From contig NC_071387.1 of NCBI RefSeq assembly GCF_022682495.2, forward strand, positions 195,588,143 to 195,652,142: a stretch of DNA of 64,000 nt, written 5' to 3'. The notes beneath the pieces are model-generated. The model was not told the DNA's origin and did no database searches. It was given only the letters and a program-made list of their open reading frames with translations. This stretch comes from Desmodus rotundus (taxonomy: Eukaryota > Chordata > Mammalia > Chiroptera > Phyllostomidae). The stretch's first letter is position 1; each line of letters opens with the position of its first letter. Below, piece after piece: positions 35,300 through 47,800 of the stretch. The position numbers were made by a program, and so were the translations under genes.

Positions 35300-35640
35300 A
35301 ATATATTGCATTATGACTTCAATGTTCAGGCATTGTGATGGTGTTTGGAAGTAAGGCTCCGGGTGGTAATTGGGTCGTGAATGCGGGGCCCTCAGAAATG
35401 GGACAAGGCAACGTAGGGACCAGAGGTCCCTTTCTTTTCCCCGTGTGAGATGCAACAGGAGGAGTGGGCAGTCTGCAGTGTGGAAGAGGCTCCTCACAAG
35501 GACACGACTGTTGCACCATGATCTAAGAGTTCCAGCCTCCAGACCAGTAAGAAATGAGTGTTTATCGTTTAAGCCAACCAGAATATTGCATTTTATTATA
35601 GCAGCCTGAGTCAAGATAGTAATACAATCTATAAGGAAAC
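35300..35640 (+). mobile_element. MaLR LTR (MST/MLT1 type), plus strand
   Basis: Blocks follow the family in the sense direction: TTGTGATGGTGTTTGGAAGT, GGTAATTGGGTCGTGAATG, GGGGCCCTCAGAAATGGGA, CCGTGTGAGATGCAACAGGAG, TCCAGCCTCCAGACCAGTAAG, TTTATCGTTTAAGCCAACCAG and TTATAGCAGCCTGAGTCAAG. It is nearly full length. The long overlapping frames here (35267-35656 on the minus strand, 35370-35609 on the plus strand) are readings of this LTR and not genes. Confidence 0.85.
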
Positions 35641-36257
35641 AGCATATTGAGCACATAAAGTGTTGTCATGTATCATAAATTATAAATATATAGATAGATG
35701 TCATGTATACATGCAGCTGTGATTTAATGTGGTAAAGTATAACTTAACTACTTAAAAATTCTCGTATCTTAACTTCTTCTGTAGTTGTCATGATTACTGG
35801 GCTTCAATGTAACCACTGTATTTCTGTTCACCATGTGCCTCTATTTGCCTGGACCAAACTTTAGTCTGGCTTCTCTCTTCCTCAGAGGCCCCTGAACTTT
35901 ATCACTAAGCTCCATCAAGAAAACATGCTTTCTTTTCTTTTTTAATGGCTCATTCTGACTGTAGAAATAAATACACCCTGTTAAACCGTCTTGGTCATGT
36001 CCGCTCAATCTCACAACTCACCCCATACAAATAAAAGCTCCTGCTAGCCATGCTTATCCCTCATTATTAAAAATACAAAAGGTGGCTTATTTTTTATTTA
36101 ATGTGACTTTTTTTGGCCCTGCCATTTTGCCTTCACATTTAATCTTAACATACTAGGTAGAAAGAATTTCTCACATCTGCTTAAGAATTAAAGACCAAAG
36201 TTACAAAATGTTTAATGAGCTGAGTGTGTAGTATCCTGATAAAAAAAATAAATATAT
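35641..36257. other. unassigned, possible LTR remnant
   Basis: The stretch 35800-36060 has segments such as TAGTCTGGCTTCTCTCTTCC, GGCCCCTGAACTTTATCAC and AAATAAAAGCTCCTGCTAGCC that resemble a retroviral LTR in style. I could not name a family. No coding potential is seen. Confidence 0.35.
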
Positions 36258-36410
36258 TTGGTAAGTAAATAAGACAGTCAGAGAAAAAAATACCATGTTA
36301 CTATAGATCTCACTTATATGTGGACTCTAATGAACAAAATAAACTGACAGACAAAAACAAGAAAAAATAAAAGAAATGCAATGCAGCACTTAGGAGAATG
36401 AATAAGAACA
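36258..36410 (+). repeat. LINE-1 3'-end fragment, plus strand
   Basis: AAGACAGTCAGAGAAAAAAAT, TCTCACTTATATGTGGACTC, TAATGAACAAAATAAACTGAC and the following A-rich end match the junction of L1 ORF2 and 3' UTR. This small, 5'-truncated fragment is distinct from the L1 that starts about 110 bases further right. Confidence 0.8.
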
Positions 36411-36524
36411 TTTTGCTTCTAATCAATGAGGAATGACCCCTGCCTATGCCTTTATGTGTAATTCCCTGTTCTGAAATTGTAGAGAATTTGACTCCAGTCA
36501 ATAGAAACAGCTGTAACAAAAAAA

Positions 36525-37135
36525 CCTCTATGGAAAACAGCATGAAATTTCCTCAGAAAACTAAAAATGGAACTGCCTTTTCACCCGGCAATTCCACTGC
36601 TGGGATCATACCCTAAGAACCCTGAAACTCCAATTCAAAAGAAACTATGCACCCCAATGTTAATAGCAGCACAATTTACAATAGCCAAGTGCTGGAAGCA
36701 ACCTAAGTGCCCATCCGAAAATGAGTGGATCAAAAACTATGGTAACATTTACCCAATGGACTACTATGCAGCAGAAAGAAAGAAGGAGCTCCTATCTATC
36801 CTTCCTGACAGCTTGGATGGATCTGAGATCATTATGCTAATTGAAATAAGCCAGGTGGTGAAAGACAAATACCATACCTTCTCACCTATAAGTGGAATGT
36901 AATCAACAAAGCAAGCAAGTAAATTATAACCATAGACATTGAATAAAGAACAAACTTATAGTAACCAATGGGGGGGATAATGGGGGAAATAAGGGGCAGG
37001 GTGTAAAGGACACGTGGAAAAAATTAATAGGGGTTAGGATCAAGGGTGGGAGGTAGGAATGCTTGGGGTGTGGGGGAGTGTGGGGTGAAAATGGAGGCAA
37101 CTGTACTTGAACAACAATAAAAGAAAAAGGAAGAG
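36525..37135 (+). mobile_element. LINE-1 3' end with ORF2 C-terminus, plus strand
   Basis: The frame at 36567-36902 (111 codons) is the C-terminal tail of L1 ORF2. MELPFHPAIPLLGSYPKNP, KLCTPMLIAAQFTIAKCWK and KCPSENEWIKNYG lead to a YYAAERKKE block and a DKYHTFSPISGM end. It is uninterrupted to its stop, so this insertion is fairly young. The 3' UTR follows, with a GGGGGGGATAATGGGGG-type G-rich run (about 36969-36984) and the end GGCAACTGTACTTGAACAAC, AATAAAAG, A-rich tail. The element is 5'-truncated to about 600 bases and cannot move on its own. Confidence 0.93.
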
Positions 37136-37139
37136 AAAA

Positions 37140-40100
37140 AAGTGAAGAACCAAATGAAATGTTAGCTGAACGAACTTGAATTATCACACCTTGGGTCACA
37201 AAGGGCATCAAGAGCTCTGCATTTACTAAGGAAAAATAAGAGGATATAGCAGCGATCTGAGTCTAGAAAGATAAAAATGTTGCACGCAAATGGAATGTAG
37301 CGAAAGCATGATAAATATCTTGGTTAGGAATACTTCTTGGTTCCGAATACTGTAAGACAAACTTTTTCCTGACATATCCGTGTTGATACTGCTTTTAGGG
37401 TAAGAACAATACAATTCAATAGCTTTTTCAAAGCAATGACTCCAAAACTTCTGAAGTGTGATATTGCTTTTCGAGAGGAATTATTTTCATCTTTAAGATG
37501 ATAATGGGAAAGTTCCTATTAATAAGGAAACATGTAATTATTATTAAGGATGTCATTAAGTTCCATTTTACTTTTAAGAAAGTAATTATATCTGAATGAA
37601 ATACACTGCCACTATTTATATTCTTCAGAAGGAGCTAGTATTCATTTATTTTGATTTATTGCACTTCTATTGCTTGTTCTCATTGCATTGTTTCCGTCTT
37701 GAACAGTAATAGTGTCATCATCACGAATGAGTTTCTCACATCAAAAAGTGCTCACCTGCTGTTTTCCATCTGCTCTCTTGCTCTTTCACCTTGCTGAAAC
37801 ACCTTAGATACATAATAGATCAGGCAAAAACTCCTAGTGGAAGGTACATCTAGCTGTTACATACAGGACTTACAAAGAAATCAAGTTCATCTGTAAAGTG
37901 GGAAGCAAAGTTTATGTTTTTCGTATTCACGGAGAATCTACTGCTAACATTTTCTTTTGTTATTTGCATGGCACCATAACACATAAATATAAAAAATCAA
38001 GCATATATAATGATGAATTTTTATAAATTTCATGATGTATTTATATAAAAATAAAAAAGATTATATATTTAACATAAGGTTGCAAGCCTGAAAGGAATTG
38101 TAAAGTATCTGTCTTCTAAGATTTCACACACTGAGTTTACATAGGCTTTTTTATTGAAAATTCTATGAGATATATTATACTTCGTTTCAAGTTTCCCTAA
38201 AGCTTAATCAAAGGTATGTCTGTCTTCACAAGAGCTCTGTTTTTTAATATAAAATGCAAAAGAAAATTTGTAAATGATTCTTCACTTGGTTTGGATGGGC
38301 TATTTATCCATGTAGGTTTTATTGCTCTGGGAATGGAAATGAAGAATTACACAGAATATATGCATACTTTCAAAATATTTTATTAATGCAACCATGAAGT
38401 ACTCTATCTTTTTTGCTTTTAAATACAGAGAGAAGTGAGTAGTGATTATATAACATAATTAGTATAGGCAGTTCAATCAAGTCATTTCTCCCCTCTAGAT
38501 ATTCTGTCAGGCATGTATATAGATACACAATGTATTCTAAATCATTGTATTTAAAAATGCATTTCTCTTCTAATGCATATGCAATTTTTGATCAGGTAAA
38601 AGTTTCACCTGCATAAAGAAAACATATTCTCTCCACTTACTCACCCTTATTATTTCTCATTTGTTCAAGCAAACTTTTGATAGAGTTCTAACAGGCTTCC
38701 TTTTCTTTATTTTTCTCCCAGTAAAGCATTCAAAGTGTCAAATGTTGGCCCCCAGAACAACTCATTGATAAAGTGAAGTGGTGTGTATTGCTTACCACAA
38801 TAATGGAGATCAATTCTCGAAAGAAATTTAGTAGCATCTCACAGAAGATGGTCATAGGTGAAATATTAAAGGTTGGTTGGGGGTCTGATTTAAAACAAGT
38901 CTTTCAGTTTGAGGTTTTAATGAGGGTTGGAAATATTCATGACATAATAATTTAAGTTTGATGTACACACAGGGTCAGCAGTCAAGGTCAGGACTTAGAG
39001 GCAAGTCTTAGTGAGTCATTAGCTTACTGGAGCTGTTTATTTTTAATAGTTGAGTACTTCCAGAAAGTTTTTGAAACCATTAATAAAAGTTATATACAAT
39101 TTCCATCCTCCTGAACAAATGTTTTTAGAATTGTATAGCCATGTCAATGTGAACAACAGAATATTAGGTTATGTTGATTAAGACATTTAGTTGTGTGGGT
39201 ATAGATGGACTTGATTTTCACTATCAACTTCTATTGTTGTTCTTCAGCTTAATCTAAAACATAAAACATTGACATGGGGAGAATTGCCAAATCCATTTCT
39301 TTATTTCTTATGAAGTGTTGTGATTATTACATAATAACTATGTGAGGGTGTTTATTTCAGCCTCTGTGAAAGTTACATTTTCCCTATTATTTTACTTGGA
39401 GGGTCACGTGTTGGGTCATATGAGAGGATATCAGCCCCACAGGAGCATTTAAAATTTTGGAGATCACACACTTCAACACTATGAAGTAGAAAATAGTAAG
39501 ACAAGGGTTGTGATCAGAGCCTATGAACCAATTTTTAAGCCAAGGCTCAGGAGTGCCGAAATTAAGCCAAGAGAGCAATTCATTGCTCCAACCTGAAGAA
39601 CACGTGGAAATATACAGCAAGTGGTTGAAAGTGGAAGAGGGTATGGAGTATAATTGATGACAGAAAAGCTAAAATGTCTACATTTATTAATTTTGTGTGC
39701 TTGTTAGTATTCTTGGAATATTGTGTTTATATCCATGCAGACCAAAGAGCTTCTTGAGAAGTCAATGTTATATCTATATACCCTGTTCCAAACTAAGTAA
39801 TGCTCAATTTAATGAATGCTTTGGGCAAGGAATTCCATAGCCTTGGAAGCTTTACCTATTTCTCTTACTATTTTCTGAACTATGGCAGGGCGTAGCCTTC
39901 CTACTGTGTGAACTTCTTATAGTGCATCATCACTAATTTGTAGAGTCTTAAAAAATGTAGAATTTTCCTTGAATTATTAGCATTTTAGATTCCTGGATGT
40001 CTTGTTGTGGTGTTTACCATGTAAAAAATAACTGACTGGTTGAGCCAAATCATACAGGAAATCAACCGACTATTGAAAGAAACTGGTATCACAGGAGGTT

Positions 40101-41780
40101 GGGTGGTTCCCAAAGGAAAATGTGCTTGGACCTAACAAGTGAGTGTCATCTTTCTCTTGGACTGAATCATGAAGAACTTGCACCTAGTTATCGACTCATG
40201 CCAGGAAGTAAATAAGAAGGCAGAAAGCAATTTTTAAAATGTGGGTTTTACAGGTAACACGTATCTATTAATTGTCTAAAACTTTAAACCAGAAAAAAAG
40301 TAACTAGGGGAAAATATAAGAGCATGTGTATTAAAGTGTGGCAGTATGGGTCTCAGATGTCTGCATCTTGTTCTCCGTGTTTGGGGTGGAACCTAACTAC
40401 CTCCTGAAGACTACTTACTTCTAGAAGATTTCTAAGAATCTTCTGCTTGAGGTTTAGAATCTTGACAATCTTCAAGTGATTTGAGAATTATTTGTGTCTT
40501 TACCTGATAAACATTGGTACAATGATGAGATCCTTAGAGTTCACTGATATGATGGTGGTTATCAGTATCTGATACAATACTTTCAAGTCAAGTTCTAATA
40601 ATTTCTTTTTCTAATATTGCTTCAGAGACCAGTTCTCCAGATTTTGTTCACGCAGAGGATGTTTAGGAAGATGATGAGAAATGACTGTCCACACCTAGCG
40701 GCAATACTGGATGTATTGTATGAATCCCTTGCAACATCTGTTCGTGTCTGCTTGCCAGAGTGTGAAAATTAGAAGTGGCATAGCTATTCTCAGAAACATA
40801 GGGTTGCTTCTTAGTAATTTTTAAAAGGAGCTATAAACCCAGAAGGTGTTGATCTTGCTGTCATTGAAAGCAATAGCAATGCCTTAGTTAATGAAGGTTC
40901 GAGAGACTCTGAAAAGTTTGTCAATTTTAGTCTCAGAATTCAATATACTCGCTCTACCTTTCCCAAGACTGGAGTTGATAGGGGGAGTTTAATTTCTTGT
41001 TAACCGCCAAGGTTATACAAAGATATTTACAATATTTACCAGTAATATGGATGGCACTGTCCTTAGAGCTATTTTAGAATTTCCCAGTATGGGAACACAA
41101 ATCAAATAATGCTTTGATAATGCTTTGTTACATGAGAAGTAAAGTTTCAGCCAGCTCAAGTATAAGCCCACACTTAGAAGATATTTAAAATGTATTGCAG
41201 GTTAGCTGCATGAAATCCAGTAGAGGTTCAGAGGGACCCTTACTCTCTGCACTCTCGTCAGTGTCTTTCCCTTACAATTTTACCAAAATTATAACAATGG
41301 CAGACTAAACATGCACATTTGAAGATTTTAATACAGTTTTCACAAAAGTCCTGATTAGAAACAGTGGCCAATTTATACTTATTGCAGTAAAAGGCTATAG
41401 AGTTCTGGGGAATCCTTCTGTTCATGATCCTGTGCAAAAACCAAAGATAGTAAAATTCTCAATAAGGCTGTAAAATGTAATATGTAGATATGTACTTAGG
41501 TATATTCCTTGCATCAAAAACAATATTAGTAACCGTGAGAGAATTACCTCTTGACATAATATATCTTCAGAAAAAAGCCACAAGAACTCATGATATTTTT
41601 CTTGATTGATGAGTTTGTTGATAAAAGATGGATGAATGGATGGATACATGAATGGAGAGATGGACGAGTTGATTCATCAACAGATAGATGTAACTAATTA
41701 TTTGTGCCAGTCTTTGTGATTGATGTCAAGTAGGTTTATTACTAAAACTGAAAATTACAAAATTATTACAGTATATTTAT
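37140..41780. other. mostly AT-rich DNA; unassigned balanced stretch at 40020-41000
   Basis: No gene is recognised. The stretch 40020-41000 is less AT-rich. An internal region of an old endogenous retrovirus is conceivable, but I cannot name one. Degenerate GATG/GAAT repeats lie at about 41626-41670. Frames at 38773, 39620 and 41649 lack motifs. Confidence 0.5.
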
Positions 41781-41865
41781 TTTAATTTAACACATTAAAG
41801 AAGACTGATTTAATTTAGCACATTAAAGAAGACTGATTTAACTTAACGCATTTAAAGAAGACTGA
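41781..41865. repeat. 28-bp minisatellite, three units
   Basis: Units lie at 41781-41808, 41809-41836 and 41837-41865 (28, 28 and 29 bases). Each ends in TTAAAGAAGACTGA. Unit 2 differs from unit 1 by one base, and unit 3 by a few. The array is young and lies in unique AT-rich DNA. Confidence 0.95.
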
Positions 41866-44800
41866 TTTTTCCTTTTATTGTAAGTGTGATAAACAGCACA
41901 GTTCTTAAAATAGTTTTGAATTAGTCTTTGGAGAATGTTATGACAAACCTAATTACTTCTTTTATCCTTCCTTTCAGAACATAAAAGGACATTTTATGTC
42001 ATCTTTATAAAATTTAACATGGCAAAAATACAAATATACAAAACCATTTCCAAAAACATTTGGACATTACATTATTCTATAGCTATATTATAATGTTAAA
42101 GAATAAGAATGAATTAACATTATTGCCACAATATTTTTGTTTTTCTCTTTCAAATACATTCAAGTACTTATAGATTACTTATTAATTACTCAGTTTCACA
42201 TGTCTTTAGAATGTGTTGACTACAAAATTTATTTACCTTTAATACAATCATGATCACATATACAACAGTAGTAATCTAAAGTCAGCAAAAAGTAATAGAA
42301 AGATGTTGATAAAATACTTAACCACCTGGAAAAATAACTTGGGATTCTTATTTCACTCCAGTTGGTATCTCCAAGCTAAAGACCCTTGGAACACACCTTG
42401 TGTATCGCCTGTCCCCTTCTGCATCGGCAGTGGGTACTGAGGCTCCAGGGAGACTTTTATTTAGCACACTAACCATCTGACTATTCTCCAAACAGTATCC
42501 TTGATTGAATGCAACCTGTAAATCTTATGGAAATGTTTTATACACGGTCAACAAGATCCTCATTTTCTCTGTGACTCTTCCTAAATCCTTTAATTGTTCA
42601 TCTTTATTTAGTACATTTGGTTGAAATAGGTAAATTATTACTAGGTAAGCATACCCACAGAATTCTGCCACCTCTAATTATTTATACAATTATTGTAAAT
42701 ATATTTGAAATTCAAAAATAAACTGAGGATTTCGATTTTATCTAATTATCTCTTCTCATACCTGTCATTTAAATACTAATGACACAATCCTCAGAAAACT
42801 GCAAATTGCTTATTAAAATAATAATTTATATTTTGTACTAACTATATTTTATACAGACATTATTATTTTATAATAACCACTTAAGATTGTGAGATTTTAC
42901 CATATGTTTATACTAAATCCCCAATTTAATACATTTTTTCTTGTTTTATTCAAATACTGTAAACAATAAATGCCAGTTGAACATTTGAACAGAAGAGATT
43001 AAGTAAATCTTTTCTTCAAGAGGTCTCCAGAAAATCCTGGTGACCAGAGCCGAACCTGTAGCTAAAAGTTCTAAGCAGTTGTGTGTGCCCTAAGTGGTGT
43101 GAGAATTCAGCATACGTAGTGTTTGATATTTAAATCACGAGACTGAGGTAGTAATTAAAGTAAACTTTTTACTTTAGGCAAGGGGAAGACATATTGCTGT
43201 AACTTATTTATAGTAACAAATTATATCTTAGCAACATTTCTTCTGCAGATAAATAAATTTTTCTAAAAGATATGGCCATAATCAATCTGGTATTAAGATA
43301 TAATATTCCAGTTTTCCACATTCACAACTCTAGCTCAAAAATGTGCTGCAAATTTTAATATTTGTCAGAATATTTTTGTGCCCACAAGTTATTGTCTATA
43401 CACTAGATGAGAATAATTGTCTTCAACTTAAACTTAAGTTTTAAGTGCTCATTAAATTTATGATCTTCTCTTGAAGAGAATTTCAAGTATGTTTAGGAGG
43501 ACATATCTGGAATTACGTTAATGTAGATGGATGTGATTGTTCTGCCAACTGTTTTTCAAGGATAAGTAATTTTAACATTTATTTTCAATTGCCTATATTT
43601 CAGTATGATAGTGCATCTTTAGAATGCCAAGTTCAGCATCTGCTGCATTTCTCATTCATAGAAGAAATGTTCAATACTTCTTTCACTTAAGAAAATGGAT
43701 GACTCAGGTAAAGTCAGGTTAGTTACCTCTCTCTTTAATGCATGTGTAAAAGGAGAGAAGCAATAAGATATATGGAATTAAGTGAATTGACCTGTTAAGG
43801 GGGATAACTAAGGACTCATTTTAATTTGCTTAACAATTTTATACGTTTGCTAAAATAATTGACAGAAGTTCAAAGTAAAAAATACATAGAGAAGATGATT
43901 TATGAGAAAATCCTTATCTAAATAATTTAAATATCATACATAAAAATGAAAAAGATGTTCAAAACTATTTTCTTTTATTATTTCATAGTTATTTATTTTT
44001 TTATACTTAATACAAAATACAATCTGAAATTAACTTCAGTGACTGCTTAGGCTATAATATTAAACACTTATTTCTTAGTCAAATTTGCACATCTATTTAA
44101 ATGTGACACAAATAGTTCTGTTACTTTTCTGACCTCAGTTATCATAACTGATTGCACTGTGGCATATTAAGATGAGTTTAAGAAATTATGGCATCTATTA
44201 TAAATGGTTATTACTTACTAAGTTGATAAATATTATACATGTTTCAAGAACACTGTTTAAAAACAGAACATATGCTGCTTTTAAAATTTTTCTTTCCACA
44301 TATTTAAACAAAGGTCTTAAGTTTATACTGGGAATGAGATAGTTATCATTTGTTTTTATCAGCTGTAACTTTGTATCACATCAGAGAATATAATGACAGG
44401 GAATTGACGTGAGTAATTAATTGCAAACCTTCCAAACTATATGACTAAACATCTGGCAAATTTACAAGAGAAAAACATTAGATTTTTTATGACACATAGT
44501 CTTCATTCATTCACTGTAACTAATGTTTATGAGCTACAATATTGAAACGTGTTCAGGTTTTCTATTTCCCTGACTTCGCTATGGATAACATTACTGGAAC
44601 GGAAATTTTGTATATCAATTACTGAGTAAATAGATGTAGATATAATACATGCATACACAACATAACAACACTTTCATAGTTTATACAGCTGTTTAAAAGG
44701 TTTTCTGCATATTGTTTAAGGAACCAGAATGTTTGCATTGACTTGAACAATAAGTGATAAGCTTAAAATAAATTTTGAATATTAAAACATGGATGAAAAA

Positions 44801-47800
44801 GTTGTGAATACATACTGCTCAAAAGGGGATGATTGTTCAATGTGTCTTTTTTATCTAAAATTGATTTATTACATATTTGAAAGATTATATATCTTTTTTA
44901 AAACAAAAACATTACAAAGAATAATTTTAATAAATTTTCTCTGATGAATTTGTATATGTATTCACATACGCAGCAGTTTCAAAATAAGAATTTTTTTAAA
45001 TAATCATATGTACTAAGTAGTTATTTGTCTTTAAAATGATCAGAAAACAAAATGTAGGAAATTATTTTACTCAATTAATGTAACCTATATATGTGCGAAT
45101 CTTCATTTTTTACCTGTAGTTGAACAATAGTCATTGATATTAGGGAGATGTATTTTTAGAAATTTGTTCCTTCACCTGAACAGTAAAAAAGTGAAACTAA
45201 TGTAAAATGAGATCATCTCATTGGAAAGTGAGCTGCTTTCTCCCCACTCTCAAATCTGTGAGGATCAACAATGGAGTTGTCCTGATCATCAGCTGATTGT
45301 AAGACAATGAGAGCTGAAGGGACCGACACAGCAAAACGAACAGGCTTGCTTATTAAAAACTAGATAGACAAAACCCTGAAGATTATGCTGTATAATTATT
45401 TTATTTTTTAGTGCTTACAACCATCAAAAGCCTTTCTTTTTTTCTTCAGCAGTATTTACTTCTCGCAAGACATTTAGGGCATGTACCGTGACATATGGTG
45501 ATTTCCATCACCTGTCAAATGTTTTAACAATATTTTAAGTTCAATTTTCCTGTTGAAAATCTGTTTCTGGAGACCCATCTCTAAACTCATAAATATTCAA
45601 TCCAAGAAGAAGAAATACATGCATATCAAACCCTTGTCTTGAATTAATTTTCTGTGTGAATTTATATAATTATATATTATAGATAATAAATGCACTCCAA
45701 AGCTGTTGTAACTTTGGAAGATTTTTTATATAATAAGATTTATACTATATCAAAATAATAAATAAATTTAACTTAAGGTTTTTAATGTTATATATTTAAT
45801 ATAGTACTTATGAACATGGCTTGATTACATTGAAATTTAAAACATTACACTGGAATTTTATAGTACTTGTGGTTTTATTTCACATTTTCTCTATGAAAAG
45901 CTATAGCTGCTAAGTGTAATCGCAATAGTTATTTACACACAGATAGAAAGATGCATAAATACATATATAAAAAAGGAAGATGCACATTGGAAATGTACTT
46001 ACACTTTAAAGTAAGATGTAATTTGCTAGTATTTAGATCCTAAAATCATGATCTGTGATTTCTATACAAAGACATGTTGTAGTGAGCATAACTTATTGAT
46101 CTTACTTTAAAGAATCATATTACTGTTATACAAGTTGGTAATATTCCAAATCTATGCCCATAGGTTGAATAAAACACATTTCTTTCATATTCATCAAGTA
46201 GGACTATATTTTCATATTGAATATTTTCATATTTTCATAGAGAATGCAGAATCAGAAGAGCACCATTTTTATTATTTTAGAGCATTATGAAATAGTTGCT
46301 GTAATGTTGGTATTTTTCTCACTGCCTCATTCTGTATCAATATAGCATTTAAGAAACAATAAGGCACTTCTTACCATACAAAACTGTTAATGTAACAATG
46401 ATAGTTAAGTAACAATATGTATGATCAGTTATAAAAACTGTAATAGGAAACAAAGTGAAATGTCTGTGTCAGTTGAAATTTAAAATGTGGGTCATGTGAA
46501 AGTATCTTAACTGCAGTGCTCCATTTTAATATTTTAGAATTCTTAATATTGTGTCAGTTTGAATATGCAGTATTTTTATGTTTCTCTTCTAAAAATTACA
46601 CATATTGACAAAAACATATCCACTTTGTGAAATAGCATATCTATAAAATATAAAGAGCCACATGCTGCTTTTATTTTGCAACTCTTTGTGGTTCTTTTAC
46701 AGAGTCTTTTTAAAGCCAGTAGACTCTCATTTTAATATTAATTGTAACATTTTGCACTTTGATAGTGCTTTTACTCTAAAGAAAGGCAATGCACTTAGCA
46801 ATGAAAAGTCTCAGCCATCAGCCAAGACAAATCTGCAAGGCAGGATTCCATAAATGAAAAGCCAATTTAAACTAAGAATTGGTTTGAATTCATAGCCCTT
46901 TCAATCAGGCAAATGAAAAAGAACCAATTTTTCACCAACCCAAAGGGTTTGTAGCAGAGGAGAAAGGTAAATTCCACTCCTGGGGACTTTGTGGTTCAGA
47001 AGACATATTAGAAAGAGGGAAGAACAAGAATTACACCCTAAACCAGTCCACATGAAGCTGCAAATGCAAATACATGAGGCTATAGAATGCATTATACCAT
47101 GCTAGGCATGGCTTGATTCATGCCAGGGAGCAAAACTTCGCAAGTGATACATTTCTGGGCAATGCATACTAATGAAGAAACCTGGAACACAGCAGAAAAC
47201 ATACACACATGCACACACACTTTACCTTCTCTATTCTGTTTACCAATAGTCATTAAATCCACATTCCATAGTGTAAAAAGGAACATTTTAAAAATTTTCA
47301 TTCAATCCATTGTTGGCTTAAGGGCTCAAGCCTTTATGCCTTCATCTGTAGAGCCAATGGCACATTTGTTGACAGATTGTGAAATTATAATGAAATAAAA
47401 TATATATGAATATGTATATTATTTGTTATGTATAATACATTAGAAATATACAGTCATTGATAAATATTATTATTATAAGGGCATAGTCTATCAAATGACA
47501 CAAGCAAAGAATTCATTAACAAGTTTGGTGGCTCTAATTCCAGGGAAAATAATCTATGGTTGGAGGAGCAGGCTGCTGCATTGGAGACCAGACCCTAAGG
47601 GTTTTGGGGCAAGTAGGAGTTTTGCAGTTAAAAGAGGCAATTCAGAAACAGTTGGAGGTCAGGAATTTCCTTATAAGGTTAACTGCCTTATTTTCTAAGA
47701 TGGGGTAAACTAGCTAAAGCTGAGTTGGAGAATAGGGATTGGTGTTAGGTTTTCATGACAGAAAAGTATCTTCTGAAAGTGCAAGCTGATTTGGGTTTAG

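Noticed and set aside
35267..35656. 129-codon minus-strand open frame, the longest in the window, and its plus-strand partner
   Set aside because: Both lie inside a sense MaLR LTR whose sequence explains them. No protein domain is present.
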